A stretch of 64,000 nucleotides of DNA from Brevibacillus_H sp049846925 (GTDB lineage: Bacteria; Bacillota; Bacilli; Brevibacillales; Brevibacillaceae): positions 124,001-188,000 of the forward strand of contig NZ_JBNCMT010000006.1 of the NCBI RefSeq assembly GCF_049846925.1, written 5' to 3'. A program made the position numbers and the translations under genes. Below, in pieces: positions 42,839 to 51,678 of this stretch; positions within the stretch are counted from its first letter, which is position 1; each line of letters starts with the position of its first letter. The notes beneath the pieces were generated by a model that was given only the letters and a program-made list of their open reading frames with translations, made no database searches and had not been told where the DNA came from.

Positions 42839-43870
42839 TCACCTTCTTTTTCGTAGTCGCTTCCTTTTCTGTGGTTGGCTGCGAAAGAAAAGATTTGATT
42901 TTTGAAAGGGGTTTTTCACAAATTTGTAGCGTTTGTGACGATTTCGGCGAAAGTTGAGCCGACTTCGAACGAGAATTTTTCTGCCGTTCGCAAAATGGCC
43001 GTAGCTCCAGGGAGGGTTGGGTAAATCAGCCAAGTGCATCTCTACCTCAGCGAAATACCCTTTGATCAAGTGGGTCAAGTAGTTTTGGATTCTTGGGGGA
43101 GTATGAATCACATGAGACGTATAATGAACAAGATAAGATGAGAAATTCGGAAACCGTAGCACACTTGAAAAATGAAAGACCTTAAGCGGTTCACCATTAG
43201 CCAGCCAACTTCCGTCTTCCGTATGGGTGATTGTCCGCTCGCCAACATTCCATGGCCCCACATTATATCCTGGATGAAAAAAAACATGAGCCCCAAATAA
43301 ACGCGGTACTTGATCCAGCCATTTCTGGTCTGCATTCAACCCTCTTTGTACATTGAGGTAACAGAATTGATCCAGCTTCCTCGCCCACCACTGAAGGAAC
43401 TTCCTGGCTTTTGGCCCCCTTCGAAACGCAAGAAAGCCCGCATTAAAGTAACCATGTCTGACAACCGCTTTTTTTGCTACGAAATTGTGTGGTGTTAGTA
43501 CAATCGGGTAGTGATCGAGAGTGGTGGACAATTCAGTAAACGGGCCATATGCCTTCATGTCTGAATCGATATAAACGAATTTGTCGGCATAAGGAAATCG
43601 CTGTAATGCATACAACAGAAGTCTAGCTTTACAAGAGCAAGGTCCTTCAATTTCCGTATGCCTGAACATATGGCGATAAAAATTGCGAATTCCTAACTGT
43701 TTCGCTAAAACGATATCATCAAAGAGCCATCGATATGGCTCAACCATTGACATTTCCTCTTCTACAAGGCACAACACGATCCTCGCTTCTGGTTGGGTGT
43801 TTCTGATGGATTTCGCCATAATAATGGCCAACCCGAGATGCTTATACGTCGAAACCGTACAAAAAATCAT
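42839..43870 (-). CDS. GT8-like nucleotide-sugar transferase with basic tail
   Basis: A 343-residue GT-A protein. The N-terminus MIFCTVSTYKHLGLAIIMAK and the metal motif KFVYIDSDMKAYGPF (DSD near residue 101) fit GT8-type or related nucleotide-diphospho-sugar transferases; GYFNAGFLAFRRG near 160 and VFHFSSVLRFP near 230 are acceptor-side landmarks. Residues from about 300 form an Arg/Lys-rich tail (RSRLNFRRNRHKRYKF, QPQKRKRLRKRR). ATG 43870 follows GAGGGAGA and lies 29 bp inside the end of the preceding SDR gene. Donor sugar unknown. Confidence 0.75.
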   Translation of the reverse strand: MIFCTVSTYKHLGLAIIMAKSIRNTQPEARIVLCLVEEEMSMVEPYRWLFDDIVLAKQLGIRNFYRHMFRHTEIEGPCSCKARLLLYALQRFPYADKFVYIDSDMKAYGPFTELSTTLDHYPIVLTPHNFVAKKAVVRHGYFNAGFLAFRRGPKARKFLQWWARKLDQFCYLNVQRGLNADQKWLDQVPRLFGAHVFFHPGYNVGPWNVGERTITHTEDGSWLANGEPLKVFHFSSVLRFPNFSSYLVHYTSHVIHTPPRIQNYLTHLIKGYFAEVEMHLADLPNPPWSYGHFANGRKILVRSRLNFRRNRHKRYKFVKNPFQKSNLFFRSQPQKRKRLRKRR

Positions 43871-44789
43871 AGTTATCTCCCTCTATGGTTACGATTTTTG
43901 CAATCCCTTCCTCAAAAGAAATCTTCGGCTTCCAACCTGGTAACGGGACTCCTTTGGTCCAAGGGATCATCGCCTCTCTTTTTCGATATGGTTGACCTCC
44001 CCAGGTTATTGGAAGAGTGCAATTGGTTACTTTCTCAAAGATGGATACAACATCACGTAAACGGATGTGCCGTTGCGAGGAAACAGCGAACTTCTCCGTC
44101 TTGCCGGATTCTTCCTCTGTCATTCGATGCATGGCAAGCAGATAGGCATCGACAATATCATCGATGTACACAAGATCAATGACTTGTTCTCCGGGGGTCA
44201 TCTGTAGTGCCTTCTTTTCCCGCATGGTCTTTAGGAGTAACGGAATGATTTTTTGTCTTGGATCGTGTGGACCGTAGCTGTCAAATAGCGTGAGTGTCAG
44301 CAGTTTCAGCGGCGTCGTTTCGGAGTAGTAAACGAGTATGTCCTCAAAAGCCTGTTTAGTGGCAGCATAGATGGACTGAGGATTATAAGGTGCATCTTCA
44401 AAATGTTGTGAATAGGTTCCCGTGTTAATCAGGTGATACACCTCGTTGGCTACCATTGCTTCTACTAATTGTGTACCAAATAAGATATTGCTTTTAATCA
44501 TGGGCAGAATATCTTTCGGCTCATATGCTACGGTTGCAAAAGACGCCAAATGCAAAACGATGGAAGGATTTGCTGAATGAACGATCTGTATCAACCGTTC
44601 GGTAGACCCATCATAGATGTGCATATGGATGGCATGATTAACTGATTTGAGCAAGTGTACCTTCGAATCTGGGCGGACGATGACATGAACATTCCACCCG
44701 TTCTCCACCAATCGGGATGTTATGTTGGCTCCAATGTAGCCAGTTGCTCCAGTAATCAATACATTTCGGGATTCCAACTTTTCCGTCAC
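43842..44789 (-). CDS. NAD-dependent epimerase/reductase, probable CDP-6-deoxy-4-hexulose modifying enzyme
   Basis: Extended SDR of 315 residues. The nucleotide loop is LITGATGYIGANI near 10-22 and the catalytic YxxxK is YAATK near 138. It follows RfbF and RfbG genes, which make CDP-4-dehydro-6-deoxyglucose, so reduction (or epimerisation) of that product is the likely step, as with RfbJ-type enzymes; which hexose results is open. The frame runs into the preceding gene, but GTG 44789 has GGGAGGA 8 nt upstream and overlaps its stop as GTGA. No 3-dehydrase gene (ddhC) is near, which argues against a 3,6-dideoxyhexose. Confidence 0.75.
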   Translation of the reverse strand: MTEKLESRNVLITGATGYIGANITSRLVENGWNVHVIVRPDSKVHLLKSVNHAIHMHIYDGSTERLIQIVHSANPSIVLHLASFATVAYEPKDILPMIKSNILFGTQLVEAMVANEVYHLINTGTYSQHFEDAPYNPQSIYAATKQAFEDILVYYSETTPLKLLTLTLFDSYGPHDPRQKIIPLLLKTMREKKALQMTPGEQVIDLVYIDDIVDAYLLAMHRMTEEESGKTEKFAVSSQRHIRLRDVVSIFEKVTNCTLPITWGGQPYRKREAMIPWTKGVPLPGWKPKISFEEGIAKIVTIEGDNYDFLYGFDV

Positions 44790-45877
44790 GTCGTTGTCCT
44801 CCCGTTCGAATACTCCTGAATTTGGCTCATGCAAATGGCCTTCACATCGGCACCTTCCGCATATCCCCTTGTCCATTCAAGTATCTTATCCATGGTTGTT
44901 TCCAAATCCCATTGCGGTGACCAACCTAATTTTCGCTTTGCCTTGGAGCAGTCCAATTGTAGATTTGTGGCTTCATGCAAGCCCTTTTCAGCCTGATGCT
45001 GAAACTTAAGCCCATGTCCCCATTTTGAATAGAGACGCTGAACGACCCATTCAACAGACCGGATATCCTCCTGATTCGGGCCGAAATTCCATGGCTCCGA
45101 AAAACTGGCCCCGTCTTCCGCCAATTTTTGTGCCAATAACAGATATCCGTATAGAGGTTCCAATACATGCTGCCATGGGCGTATGGCTTGCAGGTTGCGG
45201 ATGGTAATCGGCGTATTCGTCAGAATGGACCTGATACAATCAGGAACGAGGCGATCAGATGCCCAGTCGCCACCCCCGATAACATTGCCGGCTCTTGCCG
45301 TAGCGATGCCCACACTGCGGTTTCCTTGATTTTTCGACTCAAAAAATGATCTCCGATAAGAGAGAGTAACCAACTCGGAACAAGCTTTGCTATTGGAGTA
45401 GGGGTCATATCCGCCAAGCTCGTCGCTCTCGCGATAACCCCAAAGCCATTCCTTGTTTTCATAGCATTTATCTGATGTCACGTTAACAACGGCTCGAATT
45501 TGCTTTCCATTTTCATTTGCGTGCTTCACGGCATCCAGGAGATAGACCGTTCCCATCACATTGATTTCATAGGTCTCCACAGCAAACGGGTACGAGTCCC
45601 TGACGATCGGTTGGGCAGCCATATGAAAAACAATTTCTGGGCTGGAAGCAAGGATGGAGTCACGCAGTTTCTCTCTGTCCCTGATATCACCAATGATGGA
45701 AGTAACCATGGAATCGATGTTGCACAGTTTGTATAGCGAGGGTTCTGTTGGTGGACGCAACGCATAACCTGTAACCTCTGCTCCGAGTGACGATAGCCAT
45801 AAACAAAGCCACGATCCCTTGAATCCCGTATGTCCGGTAACAAAAACCCTCTTATTCTTCCAAAAATGCTGGTTCAT
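44786..45877 (-). CDS. rfbG: CDP-glucose 4,6-dehydratase
   Basis: A 363-residue SDR that turns CDP-D-glucose into CDP-4-dehydro-6-deoxy-D-glucose. Landmarks are VFVTGHTGFKGSWLCLWLSS near residues 11-30 (the FKGSWL sequence is characteristic of RfbG), MAAQPIVRDSY near 85, NVTSDKCYENKEW near 125 and the YxxxK in DPYSNSKACSE near 155. It follows rfbF with a 1-bp overlap (TGATG) and precedes the SDR by a GTGA overlap. The three form the precursor part of the eight-gene operon. Confidence 0.92.
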   Translation of the reverse strand: MNQHFWKNKRVFVTGHTGFKGSWLCLWLSSLGAEVTGYALRPPTEPSLYKLCNIDSMVTSIIGDIRDREKLRDSILASSPEIVFHMAAQPIVRDSYPFAVETYEINVMGTVYLLDAVKHANENGKQIRAVVNVTSDKCYENKEWLWGYRESDELGGYDPYSNSKACSELVTLSYRRSFFESKNQGNRSVGIATARAGNVIGGGDWASDRLVPDCIRSILTNTPITIRNLQAIRPWQHVLEPLYGYLLLAQKLAEDGASFSEPWNFGPNQEDIRSVEWVVQRLYSKWGHGLKFQHQAEKGLHEATNLQLDCSKAKRKLGWSPQWDLETTMDKILEWTRGYAEGADVKAICMSQIQEYSNGRTTT

Positions 45878-46686
45878 CAAGAGAAATCACCTTTCCTCCA
45901 TGGCGCCTTGCCTGACTTACAAAGCTCATCGAGATAAATTTTGTCTCTCAGTGTATCCATCGGATGCCAAAAACCCGAATGAGGATAGGCCATCAACTGT
46001 CCGTCTTTGGCGAGGTTTTCGAGTGGATCTCTTTCCAGGATCGTGTGATCACCCTCGATATAATGGAGTACGTCCGGCTGCATCACGAAGAATCCTGCAT
46101 TGATCCAACCCCCGTCCCCTTGCGACTTTTCTACAAATCCTTTGACTTCCTGGTTTGCATCAATGGTTAGCGAGCCAAATCTTCCAGGAGGCTGTACTGC
46201 TGTGACCGTCGCCAGTTTTCCATGACTTTGGTGGAAAGCTACCACTTCGGCAATATTGACATTCCCTACCCCATCACCGTAGGTCAGCATAAATGGCTGG
46301 TTTCCGATGTAGTCTTTAACTCGCTTAAGACGTCCGCCTGTCAGGGTGTCCTTCCCGGTTTCCACTAGCGTAACTCTCCACGGCTCAGCAAAGTGATTAT
46401 GCGTTACCATTGTCCCTTCCTTGCTGAAATCAAAGCTTACGTCTGAGTTGTAAAGAGAGTAATTGGCAAAGTATTCCTTGATTTTTTCTCCTTTGTATCC
46501 CAGGCAGATAATAAAGTCATTAAACCCGAAAGAAGAGTAAATCTTCATGATGTGCCAAAGAATTGGCTTGCCACCAATATCAATCATCGGTTTTGGCTTC
46601 ACGCCCGTTTCTTCACTGATTCGTGTTCCATAACCGCCTGCGAGAATCACCACTTTCATGTCAAAAGGTATCGTCTCCCTCTCCAT
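45877..46686 (-). CDS. rfbF: Glucose-1-phosphate cytidylyltransferase
   Basis: A 269-residue nucleotidyltransferase that makes CDP-glucose from glucose-1-phosphate and CTP. The sugar-nucleotidyltransferase loop is VVILAGGYGTRISEETG near 12-28, then KPKPMIDIGGKPILWHIMK; FMLTYGDGVGNVN near 130 holds the metal-binding Asp. First gene of the operon that continues to 39369. The frame opens at GTG 46695, but ATG 46686 sits 8 nt after GAGGAG; an ATG at the conserved MKVVILAGG is also possible. The pairing with rfbG makes the call firm. Confidence 0.92.
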   Translation of the reverse strand: MERETIPFDMKVVILAGGYGTRISEETGVKPKPMIDIGGKPILWHIMKIYSSFGFNDFIICLGYKGEKIKEYFANYSLYNSDVSFDFSKEGTMVTHNHFAEPWRVTLVETGKDTLTGGRLKRVKDYIGNQPFMLTYGDGVGNVNIAEVVAFHQSHGKLATVTAVQPPGRFGSLTIDANQEVKGFVEKSQGDGGWINAGFFVMQPDVLHYIEGDHTILERDPLENLAKDGQLMAYPHSGFWHPMDTLRDKIYLDELCKSGKAPWRKGDFS

Positions 46687-46822
46687 TTGATCCACTCCTC
46701 ATATCACTGGGTAGCGTGAGATGATATATTACTCATATCTTGAGTATTTATATGAACATCAATCTGGGAGGTATATGAGTGCATTGTCCATTTTCATAAA
46801 AATCAGCCAATGTAACATATTA

Positions 46823-46861
46823 GAAAAAAAGAACCTCGCCAACAAATGTGACAAGGTTCTT
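46823..46861 (-). terminator. Terminator after the capF-like gene
   Basis: AAGAACCT (46829-46836) pairs with AGGTTCTT (46854-46861). On the minus strand TTTTTTT follows. The stem sits directly at the 3' end of the capF-like gene. Confidence 0.7.
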
Positions 46862-46865
46862 CTAT

Positions 46866-47978
46866 TCAAACGTTTAATGGATACGTATCAGGACTCTCTT
46901 TTTGAAATATTTCATTTGCCCAAAATAACACGATTAATTCGTCATCTGATACATTTTCAATGGAATGGGTATATCCTGGAGGAATGTCGAGTACGACAAT
47001 TTTTTCATCTGTCAGATCATAGGAAAACGAGTCATCCTCCCAAATATTGCGAAACAATACTTTTGCTTTTCCTTTAATAACACAAAACTTTTCAACCTTG
47101 GTGTTATGATAATGATTTCCCCTGACCACTCCTTTATTTGACCTTGAAACAAAGATTTGCCCGAACGCTTCAGACTTTAGCAATTCAAACAGGGAGCCTC
47201 GATGATCCCGGTGCACGGTCAGGTCGTAAGTGAAATCAGCTCGATCCAGATAGGACAAGTACGTAGTGTACAGATACTTGGTAAGTGGCTGTGACAAATC
47301 AGGAAGAATGGCCTGTTTTCGAACATAAGAAAACTCTCGAATGTTCCTCGCTAGATCCCCAACCGTTATTTCATGCGTTTGATCGATCGTGTAATAGATA
47401 GAATTCGGTACTTTCGCAGGATGTAACCACTCGATGAACGTATGGATCACATCATCAATATAGACCAGCTCCAGCTTTTTATCCGGGTCAGTAATGGAAA
47501 TATCCAAGCCTTGTGCCAGATTGAAACAAAACGTGGCAACAACTGAGTTATAATGCGGCTTGCACCACTTCCCAAACACATTTGGCAATCGATAAATCAC
47601 GACCTCACTGCCCGTTTCCTGGCTAAAGGCTGCAAGAACCTCTTCCGCCGCCTTTTTACTTTTACCATATGGATTATCCAAGCTAGCTTGAATGGATGAT
47701 GCATAGATCAACCGGGGTTTCCGTTTGTATTGTCTCAGAATCGATACAAGCTGCTCCGTTACTTCTATATTTCCTTCCCGAAAGTCTTCCACATGATTGG
47801 TGCGATTCACTCCAGCCAGATGATAGATGACATCTGCTACTGCTAACGCATTCTCCCATTCCTTCTTTCCTGCATTTCTCCCGATCGCCATAATGTTAAC
47901 TTTCTCTCGCCTGCCCAGGTACTCCAGCAGATTTTTTCCGATGAATCCATTTGCACCTGTAACCAAGATATTCTGCAC
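46866..47978 (-). CDS. capF: Bifunctional SDR-cupin reductase of UDP-L-FucNAc synthesis (CapF/FnlB-like)
   Basis: A 370-residue two-domain enzyme. The SDR domain (1-245) has ILVTGANGFIGKNLLEYLG near 4-22, YASSIQASLDNPYGKSKKA near 95 with the YxxxK, and VIYRLPNVFGKWCKPHYNS. The cupin domain (about 250-370) has RGNHYHNTKVEKFCVIKGKA with metal-binding His residues and DIPPGYTHSIENV. This fusion is diagnostic of CapF/FnlB/WbjC, which finishes the UDP-L-talosamine precursor of UDP-N-acetyl-L-fucosamine. CapE and CapG homologues lie at 50662 and 49481 on the other strand. The start GTG 47978 lies 7 nt after GAGGGGA. Single-gene unit. Confidence 0.87.
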   Translation of the reverse strand: MQNILVTGANGFIGKNLLEYLGRREKVNIMAIGRNAGKKEWENALAVADVIYHLAGVNRTNHVEDFREGNIEVTEQLVSILRQYKRKPRLIYASSIQASLDNPYGKSKKAAEEVLAAFSQETGSEVVIYRLPNVFGKWCKPHYNSVVATFCFNLAQGLDISITDPDKKLELVYIDDVIHTFIEWLHPAKVPNSIYYTIDQTHEITVGDLARNIREFSYVRKQAILPDLSQPLTKYLYTTYLSYLDRADFTYDLTVHRDHRGSLFELLKSEAFGQIFVSRSNKGVVRGNHYHNTKVEKFCVIKGKAKVLFRNIWEDDSFSYDLTDEKIVVLDIPPGYTHSIENVSDDELIVLFWANEIFQKESPDTYPLNV

Positions 47979-48188
47979 TGTACATTCCCCTCTTTCCCAA
48001 CCCATCTGATCCTCATTGCAGTATACGTCTTGAGGTTGAGAATGCCCTCGGTTGAGAGAAATTGAGGCAGCTCTATCTAGTTACCATCATCATATTTACA
48101 TAAAATGGTGAAACGTCTGCTTACATTCACACATGGAACGAATACTGTACAGTAATACTTTTCTTCATGAGAGAAGGAGGGGGGGTAT

Positions 48189-49454
48189 ATGGCTGATATA
48201 GGGATTGTTATGCCTGTTTACAAACAACATCCTGTTTTTCTGCAGAAGGCAATTCGGTCTATCCTCAATCAGAAATATCGCTATTTCAAGCTAGTCATCG
48301 TGATAGATGGGACTACCCCCAATGTCGTAAAAACCGTTCGCAGAGTAGCACAGCGGGATCCACGCGTGGAGGTTATTGCCTATCGAAAGAATCAGGGGAC
48401 GGCATATGCGCTTAATAGAGGTTTTGGCAGATTTCAAAACAACCCGGGCATACAGTATGTAACTTGGGTATCCAGTGACAATGTCTACTATCCTTCTTTT
48501 CTCTTAACACTTCGTCAAAACCTAATAACAGCTCCTGCGTCAGTCGGACTCGTTTATAGCAATAGCCGCTTCATCACCAATAAAGGAAGGCCTGTTTTTT
48601 CCAGGTCCCGCTTACTCCGACAGAGACAATGGAGAGCACAACCAAAAGAAAATTTGATTGACTCCTGCTTCATCGGCGCTTCTTTTATGTATAAAAAATC
48701 GATTGCCCTCCTCACAGGTGAATATCGACTGACACCCGTAGAAGATTATGATTATTGGTTGCGACTAAGTGAGCATTGTGATTTGAAGTACTTACCGATT
48801 GAGCTGATGGACTATCGATTGAGATCGACATATAGTATGTCACGAAAATTGCGAACACAGCCGCAAGTCTACAGAAGGAAACGGTATATTTCACAACTCA
48901 TTCGGCTGGAAGCACGTATGCGCAGGAGCATTCCGGTTGAAACGACTGTGCTCATCTTGTGGAATCATCGGTCGAGGGCTGCGATCAAACGATTGGAAAC
49001 TCTATTTGAACAAACATATTACAACTTCAATTGCTTTGTTATCGATCAGACGCCGAACGCTTCATTTGCCAGCGTACTAAAGAGAATTCCTGATCCACGG
49101 GTTACACACTTCTCTATGCCCTTCGTCCCTGTTCAGGAAGCAATTCGCCACGTTTTATTACAAACAGAATCTCCATTTGTCATGGTATATGCACTTGGCA
49201 AGCCGCTTCATAAGCAGTTTCTGACAGGTTTAGTCAATCTATTTCGAGCAAGATATCCCTATCTGCTTTCGATTCATCATGCAGACTCAACAATTCATCT
49301 GTCAGCCCACCTTCAAGCCCAGCCTGACCCGTATTACCAGGCGATCCGAACTGCACGATCCACCCTCATCTGTAGAAGCATTCCTCTCCCTGCTGAACCC
49401 CACTTTCTGCATTTATACCATTTGCCTAAGCTAGTAGAAGCACTTAACAGATGA
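48189..49454 (+). CDS. Tandem-domain GT2 glycosyltransferase, paralogue C
   Basis: A 421-residue paralogue of the proteins at 38181 and 40963, and the longest of the three. The N-terminal GT2 domain has MADIGIVMPVYKQHPVFLQK, LVIVIDGTTPNVVKTVRR, YVTWVSSDNVYYPSF and VEDYDYWLRLSEHCDLKY. The second repeat starts near 258 (ETTVLILWNH, LFEQTYYNFNCFVIDQTPN, IPDPRVTHF). First gene of a five-gene rightward operon (with capG, capE, sulfotransferase and cysC). Very strong ribosome site GAAGGAGGGGGG before the ATG. Confidence 0.82.
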   Translation: MADIGIVMPVYKQHPVFLQKAIRSILNQKYRYFKLVIVIDGTTPNVVKTVRRVAQRDPRVEVIAYRKNQGTAYALNRGFGRFQNNPGIQYVTWVSSDNVYYPSFLLTLRQNLITAPASVGLVYSNSRFITNKGRPVFSRSRLLRQRQWRAQPKENLIDSCFIGASFMYKKSIALLTGEYRLTPVEDYDYWLRLSEHCDLKYLPIELMDYRLRSTYSMSRKLRTQPQVYRRKRYISQLIRLEARMRRSIPVETTVLILWNHRSRAAIKRLETLFEQTYYNFNCFVIDQTPNASFASVLKRIPDPRVTHFSMPFVPVQEAIRHVLLQTESPFVMVYALGKPLHKQFLTGLVNLFRARYPYLLSIHHADSTIHLSAHLQAQPDPYYQAIRTARSTLICRSIPLPAEPHFLHLYHLPKLVEALNR

Positions 49455-49480
49455 GCCATGTCAAACAAGAGGTGTCTGAA

Positions 49481-50617
49481 ATGAATAAAACAAAAGTAAT
49501 GACAATTGTCGGTACACGACCTGAGATCATTCGCCTGTCTGCCGTGATCAAAGCGTGCGATCGGTACTTTGACCATATTCTAGTCCACACAGGCCAAAAC
49601 TGGGACCCGACCCTGAATGATATTTTCTTTGAAGATTTGGAGTTAAGAAAACCGGATTACTTTCTGCAAGTAGTGGGTGGTAGTTTAGGCGAAACCATTG
49701 GCAATGTGATTGCCCGATCCTATGACCTTATCAAATCTGTCAAACCGGATGCGTTGCTTGTTCTCGGCGACACAAACAGTACTTTGAGTGCCATTGCAGC
49801 CAAACGGTTGAAGGTCCCTATCTTTCATATGGAAGCAGGTAACCGTTGCTTCGACCAGAATGTGCCGGAAGAAACCAACCGAAAAATCGTAGATCACATC
49901 AGTGATATCAACCTGCCCTACACCGAACACAGCAGACGGTATCTCTTGTCCGAGGGCTTTCGCAAGGAACACATCTTTGTTACAGGTTCGCCGCTTCCAG
50001 AGGTATTCCATTCATACGAGCAAAAAATTCAGACAAGACAAATATTGGCTCAATTGGGATTACTAGATCGAAAGTATTTTCTCGTCAGTGCCCATCGGGA
50101 AGAAAACGTAGATATCGAAGCAAAATTCATTTCTCTGATCAAAGCTCTGAATACCGTTGCCGAGACATATCAGTTCCCGATCGTTTATTCCACCCACCCA
50201 CGCACCAAAATCAAGCTAGACCAGATGCAGCTTCCACTGCATCCTCTCGTTCAAATTCACAAGCCATTCGGATTTCTCGACTATAACAAGCTACAGATGC
50301 ATGCGTTCTGCGTTCTTTCTGACAGTGGCACGTTGAGTGAAGAATCTGCCATCTTGAATTTCCCCGGCGTTTTGATTCGAACCAGCACAGAACGGCCCGA
50401 GGTTCTTGATAAGGGCACAATGGTCATTGGCGGAGTCACACCGGATGATGTACTCAAATCGATTCAGCTAGCGATTGAAATCCATTCCGAGAAGAGAATG
50501 GTTCCACCCATACCCATTGACTACCAGGATACCAACGTTTCCATAAAAGTAGTCAAAATCATTGAAAGCTACACGAAAATTATCAACAAGGTTGTATGGG
50601 ACGTCTCGGGTTACTAG
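49481..50617 (+). CDS. capG: UDP-N-acetylglucosamine 2-epimerase-like enzyme (CapG/FnlC/WecB family)
   Basis: A 378-residue GT-B-fold epimerase. TIVGTRPEIIRLSAVIKA near 8-25 is the family start; VLGDTNSTLSAIAAKRL near 88 and FHMEAGNRCFDQNVPEETNR near 110 are active-site segments; SAHREENVD near 205 and SDSGTLSEESAIL near 280 close the site. Beside CapE and CapF homologues it most likely gives UDP-L-FucNAc by 2-epimerisation. It could also be a plain WecB for UDP-ManNAc. ATG 49481 has AGAGGTG 6 nt before it; ATG 49451 overlaps the previous stop as ATGA. Confidence 0.87.
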   Translation: MNKTKVMTIVGTRPEIIRLSAVIKACDRYFDHILVHTGQNWDPTLNDIFFEDLELRKPDYFLQVVGGSLGETIGNVIARSYDLIKSVKPDALLVLGDTNSTLSAIAAKRLKVPIFHMEAGNRCFDQNVPEETNRKIVDHISDINLPYTEHSRRYLLSEGFRKEHIFVTGSPLPEVFHSYEQKIQTRQILAQLGLLDRKYFLVSAHREENVDIEAKFISLIKALNTVAETYQFPIVYSTHPRTKIKLDQMQLPLHPLVQIHKPFGFLDYNKLQMHAFCVLSDSGTLSEESAILNFPGVLIRTSTERPEVLDKGTMVIGGVTPDDVLKSIQLAIEIHSEKRMVPPIPIDYQDTNVSIKVVKIIESYTKIINKVVWDVSGY

Positions 50618-50661
50618 ACCGGGACCTACACTGAAACTATTGATCGATCGGGAGGCCTGAC

Positions 50662-51648
50662 ATGTTTACTGATAAAATCATTTTAATTACTGGAGGAACA
50701 GGTTCCTGGGGACAGGAATTAACGAGAAATTTACTCCTGTCAAACCCGAAAGAAATACGAATCTTTTCTCGAAACGAATTTGCACAAGTCGATATGAAAC
50801 AAAGCTTTGATGACCCTCGCCTGTCATTTCTCATTGGTGATGTGCGGGATGCTGATGCGGTAGTAGAAGCGTGCCAAAATGTTGACTACGTGTTTCATCT
50901 TGCCGCTTTAAAGCACGTACCGATCTGTGAGTATCAACCGCAGGAAGCTTTGAAAACGAATGTGGATGGAACCAGTAACATCATACGTGCAAGTATCCTG
51001 CAAGGTGTTGAAAAAGTGATTGATGTTTCTACGGATAAAGCGGTAGACCCCATCAATTTTTACGGTATGACCAAAGCGATCGGAGAAAAACTGATTATCC
51101 GAGCGAACGATTTAAGTGAAAAAACACGATTTGTCTGTATTCGTGGCGGAAACGTTTTAGGCACCAACGGCAGCGTGGTTCCACTGTTTAAACAACAATT
51201 GCTCGGAAAAAGGGAAGTTACCTTAACCTCCAAAGATATGACTCGCTTTTTCTTGACTGTTTCAGAGGCAATCCAGTTACTTTTAAAAGCAGCAACCGTT
51301 TCGATCGGCGGAGAAACATTTGTGATGAAGATGCCGGCGTGTAAAATAACCGATTTAATACGTGTTCTTGCCACCAGTCTGAATTGTAATGATTACAGGG
51401 TAAAAGAGATTGGGATTCGTCCCGGTGAGAAGATCCATGAGGTATTAATCTCAACCTTTGAGTCACCGCATACCTACAAATTTGATGAGCAATACTTCGT
51501 TATCCTGCCGTCTCATCCATCTGAAAAGCTGCTCAATCAATATAAACATTTGGTCAAAGTTGATTTTTCATTTTTCCGTTCCGACTATGCCAGCATGAAA
51601 GATGAAGATATTGTCCGTTTACTTAGGAACGGTTTCTTTATCGAATGA
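50662..51648 (+). CDS. capE: UDP-GlcNAc 4,6-dehydratase/epimerase (CapE/FnlA-like)
   Basis: A 328-residue extended SDR of the polysaccharide biosynthesis CapD/CapE type. The nucleotide loop is ILITGGTGSWGQELTRNLL near 7-25; FHLAALKHVPICEYQPQEA near 82 and DVSTDKAVDPINFYGMTKAI near 118 hold the active-site residues, with the Y-x3-K in YGMTK. The short length and single soluble domain fit CapE/FnlA/WbjB, the first enzyme of UDP-L-FucNAc synthesis, rather than membrane-bound CapD. ATG 50662 follows GGGAGGCC. The sulfotransferase gene begins 30 bp after its stop. Confidence 0.88.
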   Translation: MFTDKIILITGGTGSWGQELTRNLLLSNPKEIRIFSRNEFAQVDMKQSFDDPRLSFLIGDVRDADAVVEACQNVDYVFHLAALKHVPICEYQPQEALKTNVDGTSNIIRASILQGVEKVIDVSTDKAVDPINFYGMTKAIGEKLIIRANDLSEKTRFVCIRGGNVLGTNGSVVPLFKQQLLGKREVTLTSKDMTRFFLTVSEAIQLLLKAATVSIGGETFVMKMPACKITDLIRVLATSLNCNDYRVKEIGIRPGEKIHEVLISTFESPHTYKFDEQYFVILPSHPSEKLLNQYKHLVKVDFSFFRSDYASMKDEDIVRLLRNGFFIE

Positions 51649-51678
51649 TTTCCATTGAAAGGAGAATTACAGGATGAA

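Noticed and set aside
47979..48188. Possible sigma-K or sigma-E promoter between capF and GT2 paralogue C (GAATACTGTA)
   Set aside because: The -10-like match is partial and no convincing -35 is found at the right distance.
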